A stretch of 33,534 nt of DNA from Actinomycetes bacterium (GTDB lineage: Bacteria > Actinomycetota > Actinomycetes > JAHEKZ01), in the NCBI GenBank assembly GCA_024644345.1, contig JAHELE010000016.1:1-33534 (forward strand). The letters are read 5' to 3'. Both the position numbers and the translations under genes were made by a program. Position 1 is the first letter of the stretch. The number at the start of each line of letters is the position of its first letter. Shown here in pieces: positions 21,954 through 31,087 of the stretch. Under the pieces are notes generated by a model. The model was not told the origin of the DNA and ran no database searches. It saw only the letters and a list, made by a program, of their open reading frames with translations.

Positions 21954-23808
21954 CGGTTGCGGCCTCCTGGATGACCGAGGCGAGCTCGGCGGCTTTGAAG
22001 GGCATGCCCCGCACCTGGGTGTACGAGATGACGTCGACGAGGAACCGGCCACGGAGCAGCAGCGCGAGCTGCCCCAGGTTCATCTCGGGGAGGAGAATCG
22101 TGCGGTAGCGCTTGAGCACGTGCTCGGTGTTGTCCGGCAGCGGGTTGAGGTGGCGAAAGTGTGCCTGTGCGACGTGGAGCCCGGCATCCCGGCACCGGCG
22201 GACGGCCGCTCCGATCGGCCCGTAGGTCGAGCCCCACCCGAGCACCAGGATGTCGGCGTCGTCGCCCGGGTCGTCCACCTCAAGAGGTGGGATGGAGGCA
22301 GCGATCCGGTCCACCTTGGCCTGTCGTGTTCGCACCATCAGGTCGTGGTTGGCCGGATCGTACGAGACGTTGCCAGAGCCGTCCTGCTTCTCCAGTCCGC
22401 CAATCCGGTGCTCGAGCCCCGCCGTGCCGGGGGCGGCCCAGGCACGGGCCAGGGTCTCGGTATCGCGAAGGTAGGGCCAGAACTCGGCCGCTCCGTCGGC
22501 GGCGGTGTGGTTGGGTTCGGTGGCGAACGCCGGGTCGATGGCCGGAAGGGCATCGAGGTCGGGGATGCGCCAGGGCTCGGAGCCGTTGGCCAGGTACCCG
22601 TCGGACAGCACGATCACCGGCGTCCGGTAGGTGACGGCGATCCGGACGGCCTCGACGGCTGCGTCGAAGCAGTCACTGGGGGAGCGGGGCGCCACGATCG
22701 GCACCGGTGCCTCGCCGTTGCGTCCGTACAGGGCCTGTAGCAGGTCGGACTGCTCAGTCTTGGTCGGCAGCCCCGTCGACGGCCCGCCGCGCTGGATGTC
22801 GCAGATCACCAGTGGCAGCTCGAGCGACACGGCCAGCCCGACGGTCTCTGCCTTGAGTGCGAGGCCGGGGCCCGACGTCGTGGTCACGCCCAGGTGACCG
22901 CCGAACGCGGCGCCCAGAGCTGCGCCGACACCGGCGATCTCGTCCTCTGCCTGGAAGGTCCGGACACCGAACCGCTTGTGCTTGCTGAGCTCGTGGAGGA
23001 TGTCGGACGCCGGCGTGATCGGGTACGACCCGAGGAAGAGCGGCAGCTCCGAACGCCATGACGCGGCCAGCAGGCCGTAGGCCATGGCGAGGTTGCCGCT
23101 GATGTTCCGGTACTGCCCTGGGCGTACCGGCGCAGGCTTGATCTCGTACGAGACCGAAAAGTCCTCTGTGGTCTCGCCGAAGCTCCAACCGGCCTCGAAC
23201 GCGATCGTGTTGGCACGCAGAAGAGTGGGCTTGCTGGCGAACTTCTTCTCGAGGAACGCGATCGTTCCCTCGGTGGGTCGGTGGTAGAGCCAGCAGAGAA
23301 GGCCGAGAGCAAACATGTTCTTGGCACGCTCGGCCTCTTTGCGTGTGACGTCGACATCCTTAAGGGCGCCCACGGTCATGGACGTGAGCGGGATCGCATG
23401 GACGCGGTAGGCCTCCAGGGACCCGTCCTCCATGGGGCTCTCTTCGTATCCGACCCGCTGCAGGTTGCGCTTGGTGAACTCGTCGGTGTTGACGATCAGG
23501 TCAGATCCACGGGGCAGATCGTGCAGGTTGGCCTTGAGCGCGGCCGGATTCATCGCCACCAGGACGTTGGGGGCATCGCCGGGCGTCATGATGTCGTGGT
23601 CGGCAAAATGCAGCTGGAAGGCCGAAACACCTGGAAGGGTGCCAGCTGGGGCCCTGATTTCGGCCGGGAAGTCAGGCAGCGTCGCCAGGTCGTTGCCCAG
23701 CATCGCCGTCTCGCTCGTGAATCGGTCGCCGGTGAGCTGCATGCCGTCGCCGCTGTCCCCGGCGAACCTGATGATCACCCGATCGAGTTGCACCACTTGC
23801 TTGGCCAC
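21946..23808 (-). CDS. korA: 2-oxoacid:ferredoxin oxidoreductase subunit alpha, gamma-alpha fusion (KorA-like)
   Basis: RVIIRFAGDSGDGMQLTGDRFTSETA (gamma domain), GSYPITPASDILHELSKHK, TTSGPGLALKAETVGLAVSLELPLVICDIQRGGPSTGLPTKTEQSDL; GTG start. Confidence 0.93.
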   Translation of the reverse strand: MAKQVVQLDRVIIRFAGDSGDGMQLTGDRFTSETAMLGNDLATLPDFPAEIRAPAGTLPGVSAFQLHFADHDIMTPGDAPNVLVAMNPAALKANLHDLPRGSDLIVNTDEFTKRNLQRVGYEESPMEDGSLEAYRVHAIPLTSMTVGALKDVDVTRKEAERAKNMFALGLLCWLYHRPTEGTIAFLEKKFASKPTLLRANTIAFEAGWSFGETTEDFSVSYEIKPAPVRPGQYRNISGNLAMAYGLLAASWRSELPLFLGSYPITPASDILHELSKHKRFGVRTFQAEDEIAGVGAALGAAFGGHLGVTTTSGPGLALKAETVGLAVSLELPLVICDIQRGGPSTGLPTKTEQSDLLQALYGRNGEAPVPIVAPRSPSDCFDAAVEAVRIAVTYRTPVIVLSDGYLANGSEPWRIPDLDALPAIDPAFATEPNHTAADGAAEFWPYLRDTETLARAWAAPGTAGLEHRIGGLEKQDGSGNVSYDPANHDLMVRTRQAKVDRIAASIPPLEVDDPGDDADILVLGWGSTYGPIGAAVRRCRDAGLHVAQAHFRHLNPLPDNTEHVLKRYRTILLPEMNLGQLALLLRGRFLVDVISYTQVRGMPFKAAELASVIQEAATDE

Positions 23809-23814
23809 AGTCCG

Positions 23815-23820
23815 ATGGTA
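23815..23820 (-). promoter_or_regulatory. Putative leaderless -10 element for korA (TACCAT-N6-GTG)
   Basis: Minus strand reads TACCAT CGGACT GTG GCC AAG; TANNNT six nt upstream of the GTG start. Confidence 0.5.
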
Positions 23821-23836
23821 CGTCCATCTGGCCCCC

Positions 23837-23842
23837 TACGAT
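23837..23842 (+). promoter_or_regulatory. Putative -10 element (TACGAT) for the second nuo cluster
   Basis: TANNNT hexamer 45 bp upstream of the nuoA2 ATG; no convincing -35. Confidence 0.35.
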
Positions 23843-23887
23843 GGGACGCCGAGCACCAACGACCGGGCAGGCGGGCGAGGAGGCAGG

Positions 23888-24262
23888 ATGGACAGCGGCT
23901 ACAGCGGAAGCTATGCGGTTGTCGCGGCTGCCGTCGCCCTCGGGGCGGCCTTTGTGCTGGCTGGCGTCGTGGCCAACCGGCTGCTGCGGCCGCACGTGCC
24001 GACCGCAGAGAAGTACACGACGTACGAGTGCGGCCTTGACCCGGTCGGCGCGGGCTGGGCGCAGACCCACATCCGCTACTACGTCTTCGTCTACCTGTAC
24101 GTCATCTTCGCGGTGGACGCGGTGTATCTCTTCCCCTGGGCGACGATCCTGGACGCTGACGGCTACGGACTAGTCACGTTGGTCGAGATGGTGGTGTTCG
24201 TCGGGTTCCTGGCGACCGGCATCGGCTATGCCTGGCGGCGTGGGGTCTTGAGGTGGGTGTGA
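23888..24262 (+). CDS. nuoA: Complex I subunit A, second copy
   Basis: [51 protein letters not shown] 23888 behind GAGGAGG (ORF-track start at 23432 is too far upstream). Confidence 0.93.
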   Translation: MDSGYSGSYAVVAAAVALGAAFVLAGVVANRLLRPHVPTAEKYTTYECGLDPVGAGWAQTHIRYYVFVYLYVIFAVDAVYLFPWATILDADGYGLVTLVEMVVFVGFLATGIGYAWRRGVLRWV

Positions 24263-24263
24263 C

Positions 24264-24809
24264 GTGACAGCCGTCGACCTACCCGCTCCCCGCGTGGGAC
24301 AGCTGTCCGCGATGGCCCCCAAGCCGGTGCGGCTGGTGCTGAACTGGGGACGCCGATACAGCCTCTGGGTCTTCAACTTCGGTTTGGCCTGCTGCGCGAT
24401 CGAGTTCATCGCCACCTCCATGAGTCGATACGACTTCATTCGGCTCGGGGTGATTCCGTTCGCCCCCAGCCCGCGTCAGGCTGACCTGATGATCGTCTCG
24501 GGCACGGTGACAGACAAGATGGCCCCGGCAATCAAGCGGCTCTACGAACAGATGCCTGAGCCGAAGTACGTGATCTCATTCGGCGCCTGCTCGAACTGTG
24601 GAGGGCCCTACTGGGACAGCTACTCGGTGACCAAGGGGGTCGACCAGATCATCCCGGTCGACGTCTATGTGCCGGGCTGCCCGCCTCGGCCAGAGGCGCT
24701 GCTGCAGGGAATCATGAAGCTGCAGGAGAAGATCGCCGACGAGAACGTCGGTGCGAGGTACCGACCGTCGGCGAAGGCATTGACCAGCGCGTTGGTGAGG
24801 CCGACGTGA
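24264..24809 (+). CDS. nuoB: Complex I subunit B, second copy
   Basis: [77 protein letters not shown]2 ligands retained. Confidence 0.95.
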   Translation: MTAVDLPAPRVGQLSAMAPKPVRLVLNWGRRYSLWVFNFGLACCAIEFIATSMSRYDFIRLGVIPFAPSPRQADLMIVSGTVTDKMAPAIKRLYEQMPEPKYVISFGACSNCGGPYWDSYSVTKGVDQIIPVDVYVPGCPPRPEALLQGIMKLQEKIADENVGARYRPSAKALTSALVRPT

Positions 24810-25408
24810 CCGAGCCGGGTGAAGTGGTGCGCTGCTGGGACGACCTCGACGCAATCCGCGGGGCATCGTCCGCTGCGGCTATCGAGGCGGACGTGACCGA
24901 GTCCTTCGGAGATGTCACGGTCTCGGTGCCGGCCGATCAGTGGGTGGCGGCGCTCACGATGCTGCGTGACGCGCTCGAGCTGTCCTACTTCGACTGGCTG
25001 TCGGCGGTCGACGACGGAGAGACCTTCAGTGTCTTCTGCCATCTCTACGCCCCCGAACGTCGGGGACATGTGCTGGTGCGCACCTCCGTTTCTGCCGACA
25101 GTCCCGCGCTGGCCACTGCCACGGGAGTCTTTCGGGGCGCCGCCTGGCACGAGCGAGAGACGCACGAGATGTTCGGTATCGACTTTCCGGGGCACCCACA
25201 TCTGGTCCCCCTGCTGCTGTCCGACGAGTTCGTCGGCCACCCCCTCCGCAAGGATTTCGTCCTCACGGCCCGGGTCTCGAAGTCCTGGCCAGGTGCCAAA
25301 GAGCCTGGCGAGTCAGGCGAAGGGGCGCCGAGCCGTCGCAAGATGCAGCCCCCAGGTGTCCCCGACCCGGAGTGGGGCCCCCACCTCGTAGGTGACGACG
25401 ATGGGTGA
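24806..25408 (+). CDS. nuoC: Complex I subunit C, second copy (not fused to D)
   Basis: [40 protein letters not shown]; 200 aa. Confidence 0.92.
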   Translation: MTEPGEVVRCWDDLDAIRGASSAAAIEADVTESFGDVTVSVPADQWVAALTMLRDALELSYFDWLSAVDDGETFSVFCHLYAPERRGHVLVRTSVSADSPALATATGVFRGAAWHERETHEMFGIDFPGHPHLVPLLLSDEFVGHPLRKDFVLTARVSKSWPGAKEPGESGEGAPSRRKMQPPGVPDPEWGPHLVGDDDG

Positions 25409-26351
25409 GCTGCTCGAGGCCGCTTTTCGGCTCGTCATCGTCTTCGCCGCATTCCTCACTCTTCCGCTGCTCGTCGGACAGCTCGAGCACAAGGTCATGG
25501 CGCACATGCAGTCACGGATGGGGCCTATGTACGCCGGCGGGTTCCATGGCTGGGCCCAGCTCGTCGCTGACGGGGTGAAGTTCGCCCAGAAGGAAGAGGT
25601 CGTTCCGGCTGCGGCTGACCGAACGGTCTTTCGACTGGCTCCTGCCTTGGCCCTGATTCCCTACTTCGTGGCGATGGTCGCCATCCCGGTCGGCCCGGGT
25701 CTGGTGGGTCGCGACATCGACGCTGGTGTCTTCTTCGTCCTGGCCGTCATGGGTGTCGGCGTCATCGGCACCTTGATGGCTGGATGGGCGAGCGCCAACA
25801 AGTACTCGCTGCTCGGCGCGGTACGCCAGGTGTCACAGCTCATGGCGTACGAGCTGCCGTTCGTGCTGGCAGCAGCTTCGGTGGCCATGGCCGCGGGTTC
25901 ACTCGGATTCACCGACATTGTCGATGCCTGGGAGCCATGGTGGCTCATATGGCAGCTGCCGGCAGCCGTCGTCTTCTTCGTGGCCGGGCTCGCCGAGCTC
26001 AATCGACCGCCCTTCGACATGCCCGTGGCCGATGCCGAGATCATCTTTGGCCCCTACACCGAGTACACCGGCTTGAGGTTTGCGCTGTTTCTGCTTGCCG
26101 AGTACGCGGGCATCGTCCTGCTCTGCCTCCTCACGTCGGTTCTGTTCCTCGGTGGGTGGCATGGTCCCTTCGTCGACTCGTGGGTCTGGACGTTTGCGAA
26201 AGCGGGGGTTCTTGCGTTCGTCGTGATCTGGCTGCGAGTGAGCTACCCACGGCTCCGAGCTGACCAGCTGCAGAAGCTGGCATGGCAGATCCTGATCCCG
26301 GTGGCGCTGGCTCAGCTGCTGTTGACCGGGGTGGTGACAGTCGCGTGGTGA
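25401..26351 (+). CDS. nuoH: Complex I subunit H, second copy, divergent quinone-site loops
   Basis: [81 protein letters not shown] 25401 or GTG 25392; both overlap nuoC2. Confidence 0.92.
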   Translation: MGELLEAAFRLVIVFAAFLTLPLLVGQLEHKVMAHMQSRMGPMYAGGFHGWAQLVADGVKFAQKEEVVPAAADRTVFRLAPALALIPYFVAMVAIPVGPGLVGRDIDAGVFFVLAVMGVGVIGTLMAGWASANKYSLLGAVRQVSQLMAYELPFVLAAASVAMAAGSLGFTDIVDAWEPWWLIWQLPAAVVFFVAGLAELNRPPFDMPVADAEIIFGPYTEYTGLRFALFLLAEYAGIVLLCLLTSVLFLGGWHGPFVDSWVWTFAKAGVLAFVVIWLRVSYPRLRADQLQKLAWQILIPVALAQLLLTGVVTVAW

Positions 26352-26899
26352 CCGGGCGTGACGGCGCGAAGAGTGTCGGTCTGCTCAAGGGGCTCGGAAT
26401 CACCCTCACCTCGATGACCCGACGGTCAATCACCGAGCAGTATCCGGACGTCCAGCCGGAACTGCCTCCGAGGAGCCGTGGCGTGATCGCCCTGCTCGAG
26501 GAGAACTGCACGTCGTGCATGCTCTGCGCCAGAGAGTGCCCCGACTGGTGCATCTACATCGACTCGCACAAAGAGGTCATCCCTGCACCCGAAGAGGGCG
26601 GCCGCGAGCGGACGCGCAACGTGCTGGACCGCTTCGCGATCGACTTCTCGCTCTGCATGTACTGCGGGATCTGTATCGAGGCCTGCCCGTTCGACGCCCT
26701 CTTCTGGTCACCGGAGTTCGAGTACGCCGAGTTCGACATCCGGAACATGACCCATGAGAAGGAACGACTCGGTCAGTGGATGCAGACCGTGCCGCCTCCG
26801 CCGGCGCTCGATCCCTCTGCGGCCGAGCCGAAGGAGCTGCTGAGCGTCCGCAAGAAGGCAGCGGCAGTGCCTGCTACGGAGCAGGGCGATGAGTCGTGA
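26348..26899 (+). CDS. nuoI: Complex I subunit I, second copy
   Basis: [18 protein letters not shown] and [21 protein letters not shown] start 26348 overlapping the nuoH2 stop. Confidence 0.93.
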   Translation: MTGRDGAKSVGLLKGLGITLTSMTRRSITEQYPDVQPELPPRSRGVIALLEENCTSCMLCARECPDWCIYIDSHKEVIPAPEEGGRERTRNVLDRFAIDFSLCMYCGICIEACPFDALFWSPEFEYAEFDIRNMTHEKERLGQWMQTVPPPPALDPSAAEPKELLSVRKKAAAVPATEQGDES

Positions 26900-27423
26900 G
26901 TGACCAGTCCTTGCTGTCGCCGACCGGGGTTGACCTGGTCTTCGCCCTACTCGCACTTGTGGCCGTCGCATCGGCGCTCATGGTGGTGTCGACGACGCAG
27001 ATCGTTCACGCAGCGTTGTGGCTGGTCGTCTCACTCGGTGCCGTTGCCGGCTGCTACCTGGTCCTGACCGCGGAGTTCGTCGCATGGATGCAGGTCCTCA
27101 TCTATCTCGGTGCCGTCGTGGTGCTGCTCATGTTCGGCATGATGCTCACCCGCGCCCCGATCGGACCGTCCGACGACCTGACCGGCACCAACCGGCTCGT
27201 TGCGCTGTTCGCCGCCGTGGCCCTGACTGCCGTGCTGGGAGTACTCGTGGTCGACGCCTTCGGCAGCACCATGATCGATGTGAGCGGTGAGCCATCGTCT
27301 GCGTCGGTGATGGGAGAAGCACTCTTCCGGCACTGGGTACTTCCCTTTGAGGCGCTCTCGGTATTGCTGCTGTCGGCCTTGGTCGGGGCCATCGCCTTGT
27401 CGAAATCGGACGAGGAGGCGTGA
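26896..27423 (+). CDS. nuoJ: Complex I subunit J, second copy
   Basis: [50 protein letters not shown]. Confidence 0.93.
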   Translation: MSDQSLLSPTGVDLVFALLALVAVASALMVVSTTQIVHAALWLVVSLGAVAGCYLVLTAEFVAWMQVLIYLGAVVVLLMFGMMLTRAPIGPSDDLTGTNRLVALFAAVALTAVLGVLVVDAFGSTMIDVSGEPSSASVMGEALFRHWVLPFEALSVLLLSALVGAIALSKSDEEA

Positions 27424-27738
27424 GTGCACCTTTCGCTTCCGCTCCTCCTGTCCGTGGCGTTGTTTGGGATCGGCGTATACGGCCTCTTGGTCCGGCGAAA
27501 CGCCATTCTTGTTCTGATGTCGGTTGAGCTGATGCTCAACGGGGTCAACGTCAGCCTCGTGGCGTTCGACGTGTTCTGGGCCGAGGCCCTGCGTGCGGGT
27601 CAGTCGCTGGCAATATTTGTCATCACGATTGCGGCAGCAGAAATCGGACTCGGTCTGGCCATTCTTCTGCTGCTGTACCGCATGCGGGGAAGCATCGCGG
27701 TCGACGAGGCCACTGATCTTCGCGAGGACCCGGCATGA
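27424..27738 (+). CDS. nuoK: Complex I subunit K, second copy
   Basis: [29 protein letters not shown]...[22 protein letters not shown]; conserved membrane glutamates present. Confidence 0.93.
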   Translation: MHLSLPLLLSVALFGIGVYGLLVRRNAILVLMSVELMLNGVNVSLVAFDVFWAEALRAGQSLAIFVITIAAAEIGLGLAILLLLYRMRGSIAVDEATDLREDPA

Positions 27739-29582
27739 CGGCGCCTCTTGTCATGGTGGTGCTACCCGCGGTGGCAGCGGTCGTCGGGCTCCTCCTCGGG
27801 GGCATGTCCCGGGCTGCGGCTGCCACGATCGCCGTGGCTGGGCCGCTGGCTGCCCTGGTGGTCGCCGCGCTGCTGGCGGCCGAGCAGCCGTGGGACGCCC
27901 CGATCGTCGATGCCGGGTTCCATGGTGTTCTGCAGCCCTTTCCGGCGGCGACCGTCGTCGACGGGCTGGCAGTTTCAGTCGCGCTGATGGTGTGTTTTGT
28001 CGCAACCCTTGTTCAGATCTACTCGATCGGCTACATGAAGGACGAGCCGAGGTACTCCAGCTACGCCGCATTCATCTCTCTCTTCACGGCGGCGATGCTG
28101 GCTGTCGTCGTCGCCGGAGACCTGCTGTTCCTCGTTGTCGGCTGGGAGGTCATGGGTCTGTGCTCCTACCTGTTGATCGGCCAGAACTGGGAGCAGCACG
28201 AGGCACGACGGGCCGCCGTGAAGGCCTTTCTGGTCACCAAGGTCGGCGATATCGGGTTCATCGTCGGCGTCGTCGTCCTGATCGGCACGACGGGAACCAC
28301 GCTCATTCCCAACGCAGTACAGGCAGCTTCCTCGGACTCCACGGTGGCGACGGTGGCGTCAGGCCTGATCCTGCTCGGCGTCCTGGGGAAGTCGGCCCAG
28401 TTTCCGCTGCACGCGTGGCTGCCCGACGCGATGGCTGGCCCGTCGCCGGTGAGCGCATTGATTCATGCAGCCACCATGGTTGCGGCGGGCGTGTACGTGG
28501 TGGCCCGGCTCTACCCGATGTTCCTGGCGTCGCCTGAGGTCCTGACAGCGATGGCCGTCATCGCCTGCATCACGATGCTCGGTGCCGCGGTCATCGCGTT
28601 GGTGCAGAGCGACATGAAGCGCGTCCTCGCCTGGTCCACCGTCAGCCAGCTCGCCTACATGGTCGCTGCCCTCGCGGTCGGCTCTCGGGACGCCGCGGTG
28701 TTCCACCTGCTCTCGCACGCCTTCTTCAAGGCGCTTCTCTTTCTGGCTGCAGGGGCCGTCATTCATGCTGTGGGAAGCAGCGCCTTGCGCGACACCGGTG
28801 GCCTGCGACAATCGATGCCCGTCACCTTCATGACCATGTCCATCGGTCTGCTTGCGCTCGTCGGCGTCTTCCCGCTGTCCGGCTTCTTCAGCAAGGAGTC
28901 GGTGCTCGTTGCCGCTGAGCATGCAGCCGAGGGCGACGAGGTGGTAGCGCCCTGGGTGGGCTGGCTGGTGCTGGTCGTGGCGGTTGTGACGATCGCGGTG
29001 ACCGCTGCGTACGCCCTTCGTCTCTGGATGCTCACGTGGGTCGGCCCGCGACGAGGCGAGGCCCGTCCCATCCATGAGACGCCTCCGGTCATGTACGTGC
29101 CCCTGGTGCTGTTGGCGGTTCCCACCCTCCTGTTCGGCTTCACCGCGCTCGATGTCGGTGCGTTGCCCACGTGGATCCAGGCCAATGCCACTCAACCTCT
29201 CGCAACACCTGGGGCCCTGACGCCAGGGCTGCTGACGATCGCGCTGTCGGTGACAGCGCTGCTGGTTGGCGTCGGCGTCGGGCTGCGTGGGCGTTGGTCT
29301 TCTGGCATCGGCGATGGCAGATCGTTCCTGGCCAGGGGGTTGGGCGTCGATGCTGCCTACGACTGGTTGGCGGTGCGCCCGCTCCTGGTGCTTGTGCGGT
29401 GGGTGACTGAGTTCGACAGCGGCGTGATCCAGCGGACGGTTTCGGGCGTCGGCGTCGGAACGGTTGCCTCCGGAAGGCAGCTCCAGCGCACCCAGCGCGG
29501 CGATGTGCAGCGCTATGTATCGGCGGCGCTTACTGCCCTGATCGTCGCGGTGGTCATCACCCTCGTGGCGGTGGCTACATGA
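27735..29582 (+). CDS. nuoL: Complex I subunit L, second copy
   Basis: [81 protein letters not shown]. Confidence 0.95.
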   Translation: MTAPLVMVVLPAVAAVVGLLLGGMSRAAAATIAVAGPLAALVVAALLAAEQPWDAPIVDAGFHGVLQPFPAATVVDGLAVSVALMVCFVATLVQIYSIGYMKDEPRYSSYAAFISLFTAAMLAVVVAGDLLFLVVGWEVMGLCSYLLIGQNWEQHEARRAAVKAFLVTKVGDIGFIVGVVVLIGTTGTTLIPNAVQAASSDSTVATVASGLILLGVLGKSAQFPLHAWLPDAMAGPSPVSALIHAATMVAAGVYVVARLYPMFLASPEVLTAMAVIACITMLGAAVIALVQSDMKRVLAWSTVSQLAYMVAALAVGSRDAAVFHLLSHAFFKALLFLAAGAVIHAVGSSALRDTGGLRQSMPVTFMTMSIGLLALVGVFPLSGFFSKESVLVAAEHAAEGDEVVAPWVGWLVLVVAVVTIAVTAAYALRLWMLTWVGPRRGEARPIHETPPVMYVPLVLLAVPTLLFGFTALDVGALPTWIQANATQPLATPGALTPGLLTIALSVTALLVGVGVGLRGRWSSGIGDGRSFLARGLGVDAAYDWLAVRPLLVLVRWVTEFDSGVIQRTVSGVGVGTVASGRQLQRTQRGDVQRYVSAALTALIVAVVITLVAVAT

Positions 29583-31087
29583 CGTCGAACTGGCTGCTTC
29601 CGGCACTCCTTGTGGTCCCACTTCTGGCGTCGGTCATCCTGCTGGTCGCGGGCCGACGTGCCGAATCGTGGGCGACCTGGTTCGGCGTCGGGGTCCAGTC
29701 GGTCGGTCTGGTGCTGATGCTGGGCGTCCTGGCGGAGTACAAGCGCAACATGTCCGGCTCGATGCAGCTGGTGGTCGATGCAGAGTGGGTCCCCGAGCTC
29801 TTGGTCCACTTCCGTCTGGGCGTCGATGGCATCTCGCTGCCCTTGATCGCCCTCACCTCGCTGTTGGGGTGGTGCGCTGCGGTCTACACGGTGCGTCGAG
29901 TCCCTGAGCCGGGTCGCGCCAGGGCGTTGGTTGGGCTTCTTCTCCTGCTGCAGGTCGGGCTGCTTGGCACCTTCATGGCTCTCGACCTCATCCTCTTCTT
30001 CCTGTTCTTCGAGGTCGTTCTGGCACCGATGTGGTTCTTGATCGCCTTCTGGGGCAGCGGCGAGCGGCGTCGCGCCGCCAACACCTTCATCCTCTACACC
30101 GTGCTCGGCTCAGTCGTCATGCTCGTCGGATTCCTGATCGTGATCGTCAAGACGGGGTCCGCTGACATGGTCGCGCTCGCCAATGGGCTCGGTGAGCAGA
30201 TGTCGGGGAACGCCCAGCTGGCCGCAGCTCTCCTGATCCTCGGCGGTCTGGCGGTCAAGACACCGATGTGGCCGTTCCACACCTGGCTTCCCGATGCACA
30301 CACCGCCGCCCCGACGGTGGGTTCGGTTCTGCTGGCCGGTGTGCTGCTCAAGATGGGCACCTACGGAATGGTGCGGATCGTCGTCCCCACCCTGCCGGAT
30401 GCCATGGTGCAGATTGCTCCGTACCTCGCAGCGTTTGCCGTGATCGGCATTCTCTACGGTGCTCTGGCCAGCTACGGGCAGCAGGATCTCAAGCGGGTGA
30501 TCGCGTTCTCGTCGGTTGGCCACATGGGCTTTGTCCTGCTCGGTATCTCGACGCTGTCGGTGGTGGGGATCAACGCCGCCCTCTTCGGCAACATCGCCCA
30601 CGGCATCATCACCGGGCTTCTGTTCTTCGTGGTTGGGGGTATCAAGCAACGCACCGGTACGACTGCCTTCGCGAGTCTGCCGCGGGGGCTGTATGCCTCA
30701 GCTCCACGCTTGGGATTCCTTCTGGGGTTTGCGGCGGTTGCCAGCCTCGGAATGCCTGGCCTGGCCGGATTCTGGGGTGAGTTCCTCTCCCTGGTCGGCG
30801 CCTATCACCCGGCGGTGCCCGAGCACCTCTTCTATCGCGTCATGCTTGTCCTGGCTGCTGTCGGCATGGTGCTCGCGGCCGCCTACTTCCTCCGAGTGCT
30901 TCGCCGCGTGGGCCAGGGAGCGGCATCTCAGGCGACGATGGACGACGTCGCGGCGGACGAGTGGCTCTCGTGGACGCCGCTCATCGCCCTCACGGTCGTG
31001 CTGGGCCTGGCGCCGGTGCTGGTGTTCCAGGTGACCGACCCCGCAGTGCGGATGGTCGTCGAGTCGGTGGCGGGTGCCCTGCCATGA
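29579..31087 (+). CDS. nuoM: Complex I subunit M, second copy
   Basis: FFLFFEVVLAPMWFLIAFWG; GGLAVKTPMWPFHTWLPDAHTAAPTVGSVLLAGVLLKMGTYG. Confidence 0.95.
   Translation: MTSNWLLPALLVVPLLASVILLVAGRRAESWATWFGVGVQSVGLVLMLGVLAEYKRNMSGSMQLVVDAEWVPELLVHFRLGVDGISLPLIALTSLLGWCAAVYTVRRVPEPGRARALVGLLLLLQVGLLGTFMALDLILFFLFFEVVLAPMWFLIAFWGSGERRRAANTFILYTVLGSVVMLVGFLIVIVKTGSADMVALANGLGEQMSGNAQLAAALLILGGLAVKTPMWPFHTWLPDAHTAAPTVGSVLLAGVLLKMGTYGMVRIVVPTLPDAMVQIAPYLAAFAVIGILYGALASYGQQDLKRVIAFSSVGHMGFVLLGISTLSVVGINAALFGNIAHGIITGLLFFVVGGIKQRTGTTAFASLPRGLYASAPRLGFLLGFAAVASLGMPGLAGFWGEFLSLVGAYHPAVPEHLFYRVMLVLAAVGMVLAAAYFLRVLRRVGQGAASQATMDDVAADEWLSWTPLIALTVVLGLAPVLVFQVTDPAVRMVVESVAGALP

Noticed and set aside
28359-29621. 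420 aa minus-strand ORF antisense to nuoL2
   Set aside because: Same compositional artefact; the plus frame has unambiguous NuoL motifs.
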